From NCBI GenBank assembly GCA_964007475.1, contig OZ023274.1, positions 7,812,001 through 7,876,000 of the forward strand: DNA of 64,000 nucleotides. Direction: 5' to 3'. Source of the stretch: Hybos culiciformis (taxonomy: Eukaryota > Arthropoda > Insecta > Diptera > Hybotidae). Shown here one piece after another: positions 1 to 13,500 of the stretch. Made by a program: the position numbers and the translations under genes. Position 1 is the first letter of the stretch, and the number at the start of each line of letters is the position of its first letter. The notes under the pieces are model-generated. The model was given only the letters and a program-made list of their open reading frames with translations, had not been told where the DNA came from and did no database searches.

Positions 1-420
1 ATGTAGTTGAACCGTAGTTGAATCCGGTTTCAACTCTCCATGTAAACTAGGTAATTGGGAAGAGTTCAACCCAGGTTCAGCTAGAGTTGAGTTTTGGTTG
101 AGTTGAGAAATGTAATATTAAAAATCAACTCAACAAAAACTCCTCTATTTCAACCCGATCATGGAAACAAACATATATATAGCAATAAAAAGTATCATTA
201 AAAATATTTTAATTTATTCATATCCAGAGCTTCAAAAACACAACTGAAATTGTTGCGCGAACAAAAAAAATTACGACTTGCCATATTATATCTTATCTAT
301 CTGGCAACGTTATCATAAAAAAATGACAAATTTTTTTTGTTTTCTTTTTTTTTTAAAAACTCAACAAAAGTCAAAATTAAATAATAATTTTTATCATTCG
401 CATCATAGATAAGATATAGT
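1..420. repeat. inverted-repeat-rich DNA at the window edge, probably transposon debris
   Basis: GAGTTTTGGTTGAGTTGA (89-106) faces TCAACTCAACAAAAACTC (125-142) with one mismatch. TATATCTTATCTAT (287-300) faces ATAGATAAGATATA (405-418). Several GTTGAA/GTTGAG units occur. No coding sequence; the left boundary is cut by the window. Confidence 0.5.
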
Positions 421-1452
421 AATAGATGGCCCACTCAAAAGATTTACTACAGCGCCTGATGGATTTGTGGAGGGAAGGTGAACTAAAAAAATAAAATTTT
501 TGTAGGTGGCAGTATTTCTAATATTTCAAATAAAATTATTAAAATTCAAATTTGCAGGAAAAAAAGAAGATTATGAATAAAAGATAAATTTATTTTTATA
601 GCAATTTTTTTATTTTCTTAATTTTTTTAGTTTTTATAAAATGTTTTCTGAAATATATTATTGTATTTTTTTTTCTATTTGATCACTTATATAATTCTAA
701 CATTTTCACTTAAAATTCTATTTATTTTATTGCAATAATTATTAATTAATAAATTAAATGTATAATCTTAAATTAACTTAAATTCCAATAAATCCAACTT
801 TGTTTTTGTTTTTGTTTTTTTTTAAATAAAATCCACAATTAAAATTCAAATATGAATTTATTCAGTTTCTTTTTTTTTTAAATAATATCTTCTATTACTT
901 TTATAATAATTTAGTCTGTTTTCTAAAATAAGTTCAAAATTTAACTTCAATTAAAATTGTTTTTCAAAAATCCAGTTTATGATTTTTTTTAATAAAATTC
1001 AAATTATTTTTTTCTCAAAATTAATCACCTACACGTCTAAATGCTTTTATTTCAAAAAAATGAATAAATAAGAAAAAAAGCTCAGCCGGCTGGGTTGACA
1101 ATAAAACAAAACGTAAACAAACAAGAGCGCCGCATGTGGTTGAAAGGTGAAACACATTAAGAAACTGAAATTAATTTTGTTCTAAGTGAACCTACCATGA
1201 TTCGCATGGAAAACTTTGTCGTTGTCGTATCGGTAGTCAGTTTTCGGGACAGGTTAAATAAAAAAAGTTAAATAAAAAAAAAATTTATTCTAAATCGCCG
1301 TCGTCGTCGCGATATTTTGCAACTTTTGTACTTAAAAATAAATTAATAATTAATGATTATTTGATTAATAAAAATAAAAAAATTCAAATTATTTATTTTT
1401 TTTGTTTACTTTTTCTAATTTTTTTTGAAAAATAAAAAATTTTTCATTCATA
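421..1452. other. cue upstream region
   Basis: Mostly AT-rich. Less AT-rich stretches at about 1080-1160 and 1190-1320 (with a GCCGTCGTCGTCGC run at 1297-1310) may hold promoter and 5' UTR. No motif is decisive. Confidence 0.5.
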
Positions 1453-1519
1453 ATGAACGAAAAAATAATTTGTTTAGCAATATTTTTAACATTTTTATCA
1501 CAAGTCTCTTCACTTTGGG
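1453..1519 (+). CDS. cue: cue exon 1, signal peptide
   Basis: Starts [17 protein letters not shown] and ends SSLW plus one base, at a donor reading TGGG|GTAAGT. It has the basic, hydrophobic and small-residue layout of a signal peptide, and the Trp at the exon end recurs in fly cueball from memory. The exon is too short (22 codons) to be found as an ORF. Its phase (1) agrees with exon 2, where G plus AA gives Glu. Confidence 0.88.
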
Positions 1520-4500
1520 GTAAGTTTTGTCGTCTTCAGTTTTAATTAAAAAATCTTTTCGATATTTTTTTTTTTTGGCAATTTAGTCTGACTGACCTCT
1601 AAGTAACGAAGTAACGAACGACAAAATAGGTATATTAAGAAACCTTGGTGCTGCTGGTGATAATAAAAAAAAATTTTCTCGATTAATCTTTTCATTTTCC
1701 AATTATGTAATAACAAAATTATAATTTTCTTCAATTTTTTTCTTGAGCTAGCTATAAAAAAAAATTTTAATTTTTAAGTTTTTGGCTACGGGTTCATTCA
1801 TACGATTATTGTCATACGAAAATCGTGCGTCCGGAGAAAAATAAATAAAATACGAATAAAAAAAAAAAAAATGGATAAAAGTTTATTTTGCACTGTTACG
1901 AGCATGTGGCAATTTTTTCAATTATTACATGTTGCGTAAACCATTTATTAATATTTTTATTTTGGAGCTTGTAAATATTTCATCCGGAAAAAAAGTGGAA
2001 ATTTCCACTTCTAAAAATACTTTTCATACAAAGAATTTGTCTGTTTGGGTATGTAGATCTGTAGGTAGGTAGGTACCTAGGTTACTTACCAGTACCTAGG
2101 TAGAGGATGAGTAGGTACCTATATTAGGTAGCTACCTACCTACATGCCTATACACTTTATAAATTTCTAATTAAGTATTAAGAAGATATTATTATTTCTA
2201 GATACTTACAATTCATTGAAAATTAATTGAATTTTAATTGATTTTTAATTAAAATTTACTATTTTTCTAAATATTCGTTTTTCTATAGCAAAATGGCACT
2301 TAAAACAAATTTCAAATAAAATATCGGTCAATATGAATAGTGTTAGAAAACAAAAAAATTCAATATAAGGATTTACTAAAATGAATTTTATGTCTACACA
2401 ACATCATAGTACATAGTACAACATAATTTTTCAAACCATTCTTTTCTTCAATTTCGTTTTGATGTCACGTACGCCACTTTTGAAATTAATATTTATTTGC
2501 TATAAAAACCAATTATAAAATCGAAATAAGAAAGAAAAATTAATTTTGATAATTTTATAGATACTTGTAGCTTAGAATTTTGTAACTAGGTAGGTATATC
2601 TATTAGATACAGATAGTTTTTAAGATACTAATTAGTAGTTAAATAACATATTGTAACAATATAAGATAGAAAAGAAGGGCCTTAATGCTTGATTCAAAAA
2701 ATTTATTAAAAACAATGACCTTTTTAATATTTGACGGACTATTATTATTTTGTAGGAAATTTTTTTTTTTTTTTTTACTTTAGGAAATTTTAATAATTTA
2801 TATTAGGAAAAACAAAAATTTATAAACAAGTAGGTAGATGTGTGTATTTACATAATTTAACCATACCTCTTTTTTTTTAAATTAGGTAAAACATGCCGGC
2901 AATAACATTGTTATCAATGAAATTTTCCGGTTTTTTTTTTCATATTAAAGTCATAATATGTTTGTAAATATGAAAGATTTTTTTTTTGTGTATTTTTTCG
3001 TGTAGTAAAGTTAGTAAACATTAAAATCAAAAAAAAGAAGCGTTATTTTGTTGTGTAAAAAAATGTGAAGATCATTTGGACATTGAAACTAATATTAATG
3101 TGAGGATGTCACTTGAATGGTTAGGTTTTTTTAAAGACCTTAAACTTGAATTCTTTTGTCACAATGTCAAACATTATATTTGAAATCTTTGATGCTTTTC
3201 TATGATATTATATTACCCTCTTAATATCGAAATCAATGAGTTGAAGTGATAATTCTTCGAAAATCATATTCTTCATTTCAGTTAAATGAAAATAACAAAG
3301 CATACCTATTACGTTCAATTTCAATTAAATAGTACGTCAGTTAATTAGATTCTTTTTAGCCTGTGGGTATTTATTATGTGCTTGCATACAATGTACAATG
3401 TTCAGTACTTTGAACAATTCCCTGCCCATTTTTTTAGAATTTTGCATGCCATATTTTCACTAGTTCCTAGAAGTTTCTAAATGACCGTCAAAATTAGAGA
3501 AAGATATTCTCAATTAAGGAAAAATCGGAAAAAATATAGACATAATAATGAATCAGAAAATAAAATTTTCTTTTCATTAGAGATATTTTTACTTCAAACA
3601 AAAATTAACGAAAAAGTGTTAAAATTTTCAATTACATGTAATTTGACTAGGTGTTATTTTTAATAGATTTATCGTTTACCTACGCTTGGGAAAAACTTAA
3701 ATCAAGTTATATGTGGAATCTACGTTAAATAAGTTAAATAAATAAATAAATAGTTTGCAAATATCATTGGATAAAAATTTCGTTATGGAAATTCTAAGAA
3801 TATTAATTGTATCTAGAATTTTAATATTAATATTTTCAAGCGAATTACTTTTAATTTCTTATAAACATTTTGTTAATTTCTTATTTCACAGTCGTATAAA
3901 TAACTTCCTAAACGTATCAGATACACCATCTAAATTATCTTTAATTTGGTCAGGAATTCGATCACTCGTTATTGAGAAAAAATTTCTTCAATATTTCTCA
4001 TTCAAAATAATTATTTATACTTACTTCTTAAATTTCATTTTTTTTTTCCATGAAATGTTCAATTTATTTTCAGTAAAATAGGTGATTTTTTAATGAATGT
4101 CTATGAAAAAGTTATGAAAACATTTTAATAAACATTACATACGTAGGATACCTAATTGAGTATATCTACAAAATACTTCATTTCCATGTATGTTAGTACT
4201 ATAAGTAAAAGTTTTTAACTAATCCATACAGAAATCTATATTTCCGTTCAACGTTTATTAGAGTCATAGATACTTTTATTTCCTAAAAGTATCTATCAAC
4301 TATTTCAGAATTGGTGTCGATTTGATCGAAGATTTGACGAAACTTTGTCATTTGTCTGCTATTAAATTTAACGGCAACATAATATTGGATTATATTACAA
4401 TTAATTATTTTTTCAAAAGTTCTTATCTTAATCAGTGTATAAAAAATATTTTATTTCTGTAAGTACACCTTATTGTTGAATCAATCGCACTTTAAACGTA

Positions 4501-7500
4501 ATTGTTATCATTTTGATAATAATTAATTGATTTTATTGATTTTATAAAAAACATTCTTAATAGGTATTTTATTTTTATTAATTAGTAATGTAATTTATTT
4601 TATACCTACCTACTATTTTTTATTTATTAAGAAATTTTTGCGTATTATGCAAATTTAAATTTGCTTCCAGAAAAATTAAAAATATTTCAAAAACAAGAAT
4701 ATGCAGGTGTATTTATATTTGTAAAAAAAAATAATAACTTATAAAATGTTGGAGTTCCTTATACCAAAAGCTTTATTTATCTGGTATTTGATAATAAAAT
4801 TAAATAGAATTTTAGATTTCAGATAATCTCTTTCAAGATACCTTTCTAAGGTATTTTTATGATTAAAATGCGAATGAGAAAAATTTTTTAGAATAAAATA
4901 CAAATACAAATATCTAATGATATCAAAATTCTTTGAAAAAATAAAAAATATTCAGTACTTACCTTAAGTTTTTGAACTATGAAAAGTTTTTAGTTCAGTA
5001 AAAATGAAAAACGGAATATCATGATCTCATTTCCGTCAAAGAATGAGTTTCTCCAACGCCAAATGTCAAAAATGTTAAAATTACTTTGATGCAAAAATCC
5101 CAGTGCTGGTTAAAGGTCGATTATGCGAATCTAAAAAGAATTATAAAATCGAAAGCATTTTAAGATGAAATTGTAAAAAAACGGACTACCTTGCCGGCTC
5201 CATACTTCATTTATGACTTAATGTTCTAAATTCTTATTATAGTTAATAAAAAATACTTAAGCTAAAAAACTTGGGGCCTTCCTTAATAATTAATATTCTT
5301 TTTCTGCTTGGCATTTCCTACACTCGCCTAAAAATTGACAATGACAGCCACTTAATGAAACCTTGAATTTTTATTTTGTTTATATTTAAATATACCATTA
5401 ATAACTTTCTTAAAGTTTTTATTTCACTCTCAAAAGTTTTTTGTATTTATTATGTTTCTTAATGAAAACATTAAAGTTTTTCGTTTTGATCAAAGATCAT
5501 TTTATATTTTTTTTTCTATTTATTGAATAGTTTTTATGCTAATTAGAAAATTTTAACACGCTTTTTCTTAAAAAGTTAAATACGAAAATGATTTTTAAAA
5601 ACATCTTTATTCATGTAATTTTAAACTTACAAAAGTTTAGGCTTCATCGGGTTTTGGGTAAATTTTAATAGAAGCTCGCATTATATGTGGAAAAGACTTG
5701 AAAGATTTTAAAGTTATCATCATTAATGAAAGTGAAACAAAAAAAAATACTGCTATTATTATTACACAATAATTGAACTTTAATTATGTATTGCAAATAT
5801 AATAGCTACAATAAATAATTTTTTTTTAAATTTTCATTCAAAATAAATTGGCATTTATAATAGAGAAAAAAATTCATCTAAAAATAAATTTCTTTGACGC
5901 TTTATAAAAGGAATAGTATTAAAATCAATATTCAAACAAAATTTCGAAATTTTCCTTAATATTTTAATTGAATGAGAGATTAGCTGCTTACATATCTGGT
6001 TAAGAAAATTTTCTTCAAGAAGTAACATTGTATCTTTATTTTCTCATTTCACTTCATAGGTAGTACTTACCCCATTTTAACTTCATAAATATTTTATTTA
6101 ATTGGTGATGTTAGATAATTTTTGTTATAATGTTAACATTGAATTTATTCAAAATTCTCATTGTCGGTGGTATTTTTAGTAATTTGAAAACGACGTCACG
6201 GCAATAGATAATAAAATTTTAAATATTTAACTATATAGTAGCTATTTATTTATTTTTAAGAAACCAATATAAAGGTGATTTAAAATGTTCTGTCTATTTC
6301 TAAATTTAATTTCTATTATGTATTAACTAAGCCATATTTTCAAAATTATTATAATTCCTGATAATATTCGTAAAATTTATATACTTTGTTGTACAAGTTT
6401 ATGACAAGAAATAATTTAGTTTTTGACCTGGCACCTTCCTTGGAGATAAGAGTACACCATGTTTTAAATCTTTTTGAATCAATCAAGTTAATGGGACTGA
6501 ATAAAAATGTTTATTCATGTATCTAATTAAAGGGTTTCTAAATTTAGAAACATAATTTATGGAGTCATAAGTTCGTTATCGAAATTCATATGATGCCCAA
6601 ATATGAATTTCGATACCGAACTTTTGATACGAGTTTTTACAAACACACTAGGTATTTTATCTCGTAACAATGTGTGATATTTTTTTTTCTGATTAAATAA
6701 TTCGTGTTCCTCGTGTTTTGAAATATTTTCGGAAAGAATCATAAGGTCTCTAAAACGACGCGTTTTGTTTTTTTTTTCTTCTATTTTCATATTACGAAAA
6801 TCATTTTTCAAGTTGACGAACGATATTTGGAATTTTTTTTTTAAATTTAATCATTCTTACTTAAATCGCTAGTTCCAAAAATTTGAAATATACCTACTTA
6901 CATATGAAATGTGGATTTTTTTTCAGTTTTTTTTTTTGTCAGCTTAAAAGAAACCGGTCTTCTATATAGTTTTTTAATTTACATAAAAATATCATACTTT
7001 GAATGCAAAAAATTTTTATTGAAATTAAGGTCAAAGTTTTTTTTTGTCACTTGATTGGTTGAAAACAAAAAAAAAAGCAAAGAATTGAAATAAATTAATG
7101 GTGATGCCAAAATCAGCAATTTGTTTAGTTTAGTGTTTTTTATTTTATATATTCATTGATTAGATTTTTAAAAGTTCATAATACTCGATGTTGAATTAAT
7201 AATTTTCGAAATAGAAATTTAAATTTAGTACAGCGATCTTGTTTGTTCATTTTTAGCTTTTATCTTTAGCTTTCCATTATCAGTAATCTTTTTCTTAAAG
7301 AACATTTCAATAGAGTTTCATGATCTGAAAAGAGGACTGAAAAGAGGTTCTCTCTTCAAATTTAACCGAAATTTATAACTATTAGTTCTCAAATAATTAT
7401 TTCGCTGAGTTCAATTTATATTTTGTACAACTAATATTAATTTCAGTTTATCTCAACTTGTCTGTCATTTTATATGTAATTTATTGTCTAGAATCTAGAC

Positions 7501-10500
7501 TATTCAATAAGTTATAGCTAATAATTAGATTTTTTCAGTTAAGTATTGAAACGTCATTTAAACGAATATTAATATTTAAAATATTTTATGTACATATTTT
7601 AAATATATTTGCAAAAATATTAAACATAAATAGCGGCGTACGTGACTACTAACAATTTTTTTTATGATTAAAATTTCTATGCTTCGTTTAACAATTTTGT
7701 ACATATCAGCAAAAAAAAAAAAAAAAAATTGATTTATTTACAAAAAAAAAAAGATATAGCGACAATATTTTATAAAATCGTAAATATTTTTAAAATGTCA
7801 TTAAGTACTTCAAAACAAAAAAAATTTAAAATTATAAACAAAATTTATAGATACAACAATTAATTATAAATAGTTTGAAACAAAAGTGTGCATATAAGAA
7901 CTATGTATACGTATAAATGGAAATTTAATATGATAATTTAAATTTTTATTTTTATTTGTCTACAAACAGCTGAGGTATACAGTCTAAAGTATGCATTTTT
8001 GTACAAAATAATATTCGTGGAATTCAGTTTAAAACTGTAGCATGGCAAAGGATTTCTTAATTTGACACTTATAGAAGATTAGATAAAGATGATCAGATAG
8101 CAAAATAACAAAAAGCTTCATAACAATTATTAATTCAATCTTCATTTGCGCATATAATTTTAGATTTATGAGATAATAGGTACATTAACATAATTTTTAA
8201 AATGTTAATATTTTCATCATAATAAAATATTCTTTTTTTATTATTTATTATCAAAATATCGAAAGCAATTAAATTGTATGCGAATTAACTACGTCAATTC
8301 CAAGGCGAATTAGAAAAAAAAAAATACTTCTATACAGTAAGAAACAAATGATTTGATTGAAGTAGATTATTGGCTAAGTTACAAGAAAATGTTGAAGAAA
8401 TTGAATAATACATATTTGAAATTTCTTATATTATCAAACGTCATCAGAATGTTACCTGTTTAAAAAACAATTATTTAGCAATATGATACGTAATTTTATA
8501 TATATATTTTGTACACATTTTTTTTTTCCACAAAAAACATTAAAAATAAATTTTGTTAATGAAACAGAAAATTTTTTAAAATAAGGCGAAAATAGTTACG
8601 TATTCGGAAAAGTAAGTTAGTAAAAAAGTAAAAAAATAATAAAATTAATTAACAATTATGGAATTTAACTTATGGCTCGGATACAGAACAAGCATTGAAA
8701 AATTTTGACCCAATTGTACTAAATTAATTTAAGTCAAGGCCTAGAGATTTAAAAGAGTGGCAAAAATAAAAGTTTCCGTAATGTTAAAAAAAATTGTAAT
8801 CAGATTTTTTGGTTTGAGAATAAATACATGAAGTCAATAATAATTTAAGGAATATGTCTATTGTGCAACTAACTAAATTTTTTCTACTATATCTACATAT
8901 ATGAAAATATTTACAATTTGATTAGAAATCTTGAAATTTCCGTTTTTATATAATAAATGTTATTTGAAATTTTAATCAGTAAAGGTTTAAAATGGTTAGT
9001 TTTTAGGGCATCAACAATAACAAAAAATTTATTAATTTATATAAAATTATTACTTTTTTCCTTTTGAAGACTTATTGATATTATCATTAATTGGTTGGAC
9101 GTGATAAATTTAAAGTTTCTATTTTGTAAATATAATATTAATTATTGATATTACTATTTTATTTTTTAATCTTATCTTAAGACTTTAAATTGTCACACTG
9201 TAGGTATTAAAAATTAACTAGTTTCAAGTCAACACAGGTTTCAAGAAAGTGGAACTTGTTATATAAGTTTATATACGTTATAAAGTTACAAGGGATAAAT
9301 TTATATTATACCTTGTTCAAAACTTTATTACTTAATATTTATTTTTTTTTTTAATTATCAAAACGATTCTTAATTTTAAATTTAATAAGTAATGCTGCTA
9401 AAAATTCTAGAAGAAAAGAATCAAAACTAAGTTTTTCAAGTTGTCTAAGTGCTAATAAGTCACGTCGACACCACATTTTTAATTTATTTTTCCACAAACG
9501 AAATGTTTTATTTAATATGTTTAACAAACGAATTAACCGCTAAGAAAAATACTTGTGGTTTTGTAAAATTGGTGGCGTTAGGCAATTATATAACTATTTA
9601 ATTAAAAATATATTCCTATCTATATTGATAGGACTGTGGTTTAATGCAGTAAAATTTTCCCATTATTGTTGTACTAAGTATAATTTAATAATTTATTTTG
9701 TTTGTGAAGGTTCAAACCATTCAACCGAGCATTCAACAGTAAATTAGAAATTTTTTTTTTTACAGAGAATAGAATTATAATATATTGAAGAAAGATTATT
9801 TTATCATTTTAATACAAGTATCTTTAGAAAATAACACTTAATCAGACACTTAATTAATGTACATTGTAGTAATATAATATTGTGTTTTCTTTTTATTTTT
9901 CTCTTTATGAACAAGATTAAAAATGTTTATGACCAAACGAGGTTTAGGAACAAAAGTCTTTTGGCACTAAGGGCGCCAATTTTTGCATACAAATTAGAAC
10001 AATAGGGAAAAATTACGAAGCCAGTATATTTTTGACTATGACAAATTCCACCTGTTAATTTTCTTTAATTGTTATACATATTTTTATAATAAGTTATGTC
10101 GTTTAGAACTTAATAATTTTATGAATTTTTTAATTAAAAATCAATTATTTAAGGGTAAAATACTTTACTTATTCATTTTAAAAGAAAAAGTCTTAGTTGA
10201 ATTAAATTTATTTTTTCATAATAATTAATGGTAATTAAGGTTAAATTGTTTAACTCTTTTTTATAGAATTTATTTATTACAAAAGCAATATTTTAATTTC
10301 TAAAAGGTTACAAATTAGAAAGTTTTAATTTAAAAATTCTCGATAGTTAAAATATTATGGGAAGTACGAGAAAAATAAGAAGTTGCAATTTTCATACATT
10401 TCGTCTCTTTACACGATGGAAACTTCGAGTTTTCTAACTCTTGGATTCTAAAATATTTATGAAAGAAAAATAAAAAATGTTTCCCAAAATTCTCAAATCA

Positions 10501-13500
10501 TTTTTAACTAAATGTTTCATGTATTTGTAGTAAATAATATCGCAAGTATTAGAATCAGTTAAACGACCTAGAGACATAATCTTACATGAATAAATGCATA
10601 ATTGTTTAGCTGCTTCTTTAAACACATTATGATTTAGTAGTACCCAATTAACATTATGTCAAAATAAATTGATCCTTGAATATTAGTTTTTTTTTTCAAT
10701 AATTTTTAAATATGAATATACAAATTATTTTTTTTTAAATAAGATATGCATTTGTTTTTAATTATTTATATTTCTATATATCTGATACGAAACTTTTGTT
10801 TTCATTTAAAATTATTATTTGCTTTAATACTTTCTTTAACAATTTCCGTATAAAAATGTTCTGTGTGACCATAATGCATAAATCATGAGTTTCTTGTTTT
10901 TAATTACTATTGATAAATTTTATTTTCAACTATTATTTTTAATAATTAGTTACTATTTTTATTTTTATAATATTTATCTATATTAAATTTTTCCACATCT
11001 GTTCACTATTATTTTATTATTTTATTAGAACTTGATTTTTACATAAATTAGAATTTAATATAATTTAGATATAATATAAACTACTTATATGTATTATGTA
11101 TATAAAAAAATCTTATGTCCGCATCATTAATAAGTTTAATAATTTTTCACGCCAATTGAATATGTATCTATCAAAATCCGGATATAAGTAAATTTACTAT
11201 TATTTATAAAAAAAAAAGGAGTAAGTAGATACTTATAGTTATAGTTATAACAATTGATAAATTGAAGAATTATTTTCAATTGATCTAAACGTGATTTTAC
11301 GTAGTATGTAATGTATCCTAAATAAATAGCATCACATCAATTCCATTAGTCACTATTGTACAGAAAATCTTAAATTTAAATTATAAATTTTTCCATCTTC
11401 ATTCCAACATACAAATGTTTTATAAGTATGTTATGTCATGCATGGTATGTCTATTGAATTGTTCTACATTCTGATAAAAAAATTAATGATTGGTACTTGC
11501 CTACTTACTTAATAAAAAAATAGTATTTTTAAATTACCTTTCCAAAGAATTTTGTTAACATTGTTCGGTTGAATAATTTCTTCACCTTATAACGATTATA
11601 AATTTTTTTTAGTTTTTTTTTTTGCAAAAAATTAATTAAATTTCAATTAATATATTTCCCTTGACAGAAAAAAAAACTAAATTTAAATGTTCTTTTCTTA
11701 GCAGAATTCTTTCCATTGTTTTATTTAAGATTAACAAATAAATAAGGGTGACTTTGAAATTATTAACTTTAATAATTTTGGTTTAGTTATACCCGTTCTC
11801 GTAAGTTTATTTACAATTTACTATGAGTGGTCAAAACCAATTCTTAGTTAATATTATTGTTAATGAAATTATGTAGGGAAACATTTATACAAAAATTAAT
11901 TTAAATTTTTCTTTTAATTTTTAGAATTTGCCATCACAACTAAAAATCGAATAGCTTTTTTCGATGAAAATTGGTATCAAATGTCAACAGCCGCTCATCA
12001 ATTTGATGAACTTTCTGCTATAAGTTTTGACGAGACTGAAGAAAAAATTTATTTTAATGATCAACAGCATCAGAATGGATCAATATTTTTACTTAAATTA
12101 CCATTAGACGAACGGCAGAATAATCAAAATTTAGAAATAATTGAAAAGATTGTTACGAAAACACAAAATGAAACTGTAGCTGGCATAGTATATGATCCTT
12201 TATATCAAAATCTTTATTGGACCGATGCCAAAAGCCGGAAAATTTTTGTTATGCCAATGATACAAAATGAACAAAATAATTATCCTGCATCAGAACCAAA
12301 AATTTTTCTAGATTTTACAAATGAAGAAACAGTTCCAGATGGAATCGCTATTGATTTTTGTAGGCGAAAGTTATATTGGACAAATTCTAATCACAAAAGT
12401 GCTTCTATAGAATCGGTTGATTTAGACAGCAAAATTATGAATCGAAAAATTTTAATAGAAACTAATTTATATTTACCACACGGTATAGTTGTAGATCAAT
12501 TCTCCCATAGAATATTTTGGGTCGTAGATCAACAGGGTAGTCATTATGCAGTTGAAAGTGCCGCATTAGATGGTTCGGATAGGAAAACAATTGTTCATGG
12601 TTTAAATAATGTTCCATTCAATTTGGTGGTAACAAAATCATCAATTTATTGGACCGATCTAACCCATAATGCTATTTGGAATATATCAAAAACGAATTCT
12701 TCCGAAACAGAAGCAAAACCATCAAAAGTAAAAGTTTTCTCTTTTCCCCCAAAAGGAATAGTAACTCGTTTAAATTATTTAACAAAATTAGAATCAGAAA
12801 CGCAATGTAGTGAAATTGTAAAGAAAATTAAATCTCGATTACTTAGTGCGAAACGTGAAAATAAACAACAATATGTTTTCAAAACAAATGCTCAAAAAAT
12901 GCTATGTCTCAATGATGGTAAATATAATCCAATGAGTGGAATATGTATATGTAAGGCCGGATTCAAAGGTCAATGGTGTGAAGTTGAAGAATGTCATAAT
13001 CGATGCATACACGGAACCTGCCAAATATCAACAATGGGTTTTCCTGAATGTGTTTGCCAAGATGGTTTCTTTGGTGAACGCTGCGAAACGTACAAATGTT
13101 CAGATTACTGTCTAAATGATGGTAAATGTGAAATAGTAGATGATATTCCCAAATGTCATTGTCAAGATCGATTTGCTGGACCAAGATGTGAATCTAATTC
13201 AACAGAAATATGTGCACTATTATGTCAAATGTTAAAATATGAACCAAATATTAATTTACCTTTCGGCTGTTATGATGTGTAAGTATTTTCTTTATAAACA
13301 AATTCTATAACCACCAAAAAATTTTTTTTGGTTTGAAGTTTTAGCGAAATGCTTTAATCTTCTTGTCTTTTTAAAAAGTAATAATTTATATTTATGGAAA
13401 TACTTACTTATAGAATACAATTTATTTATTTTAGTTGTGATGAAATTCAAGAAGGCACTGAACATGTTTCAAATTTAAGACTAATTCAATTAGATGAAAA

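Larger units (their letters stand above)
1520..11924 (+). other. cue: cue intron 1 (10.4 kb)
   Basis: AT-rich intron bounded by GTAAGT and TTTTTAG. It holds the TAGGTA/TACCTA-rich patch at 2041-2148 and the hairpin at 6570-6622. Short open frames such as 3755-4081 look like chance products of AT-rich DNA. I see no nested gene. Confidence 0.85.

Noticed and set aside
3755..4081. Open frame of 108 codons with hydrophobic stretches in cue intron 1
   Set aside because: Composition is that of translated AT-rich DNA; no domain, no splice partner, and it ends in an ordinary T-rich tract.
6557..6811. Minus-strand frame of 84 codons
   Set aside because: Overlaps the hairpin at 6570-6622; the Lys-rich protein reflects A runs.
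9703..9740. GGTTCAAACCA resembling a tRNA B box
   Set aside because: No A box or cloverleaf at the needed distance.
12963..13184. Minus-strand frame inside cue exon 2
   Set aside because: Shadow of the EGF-encoding exon.
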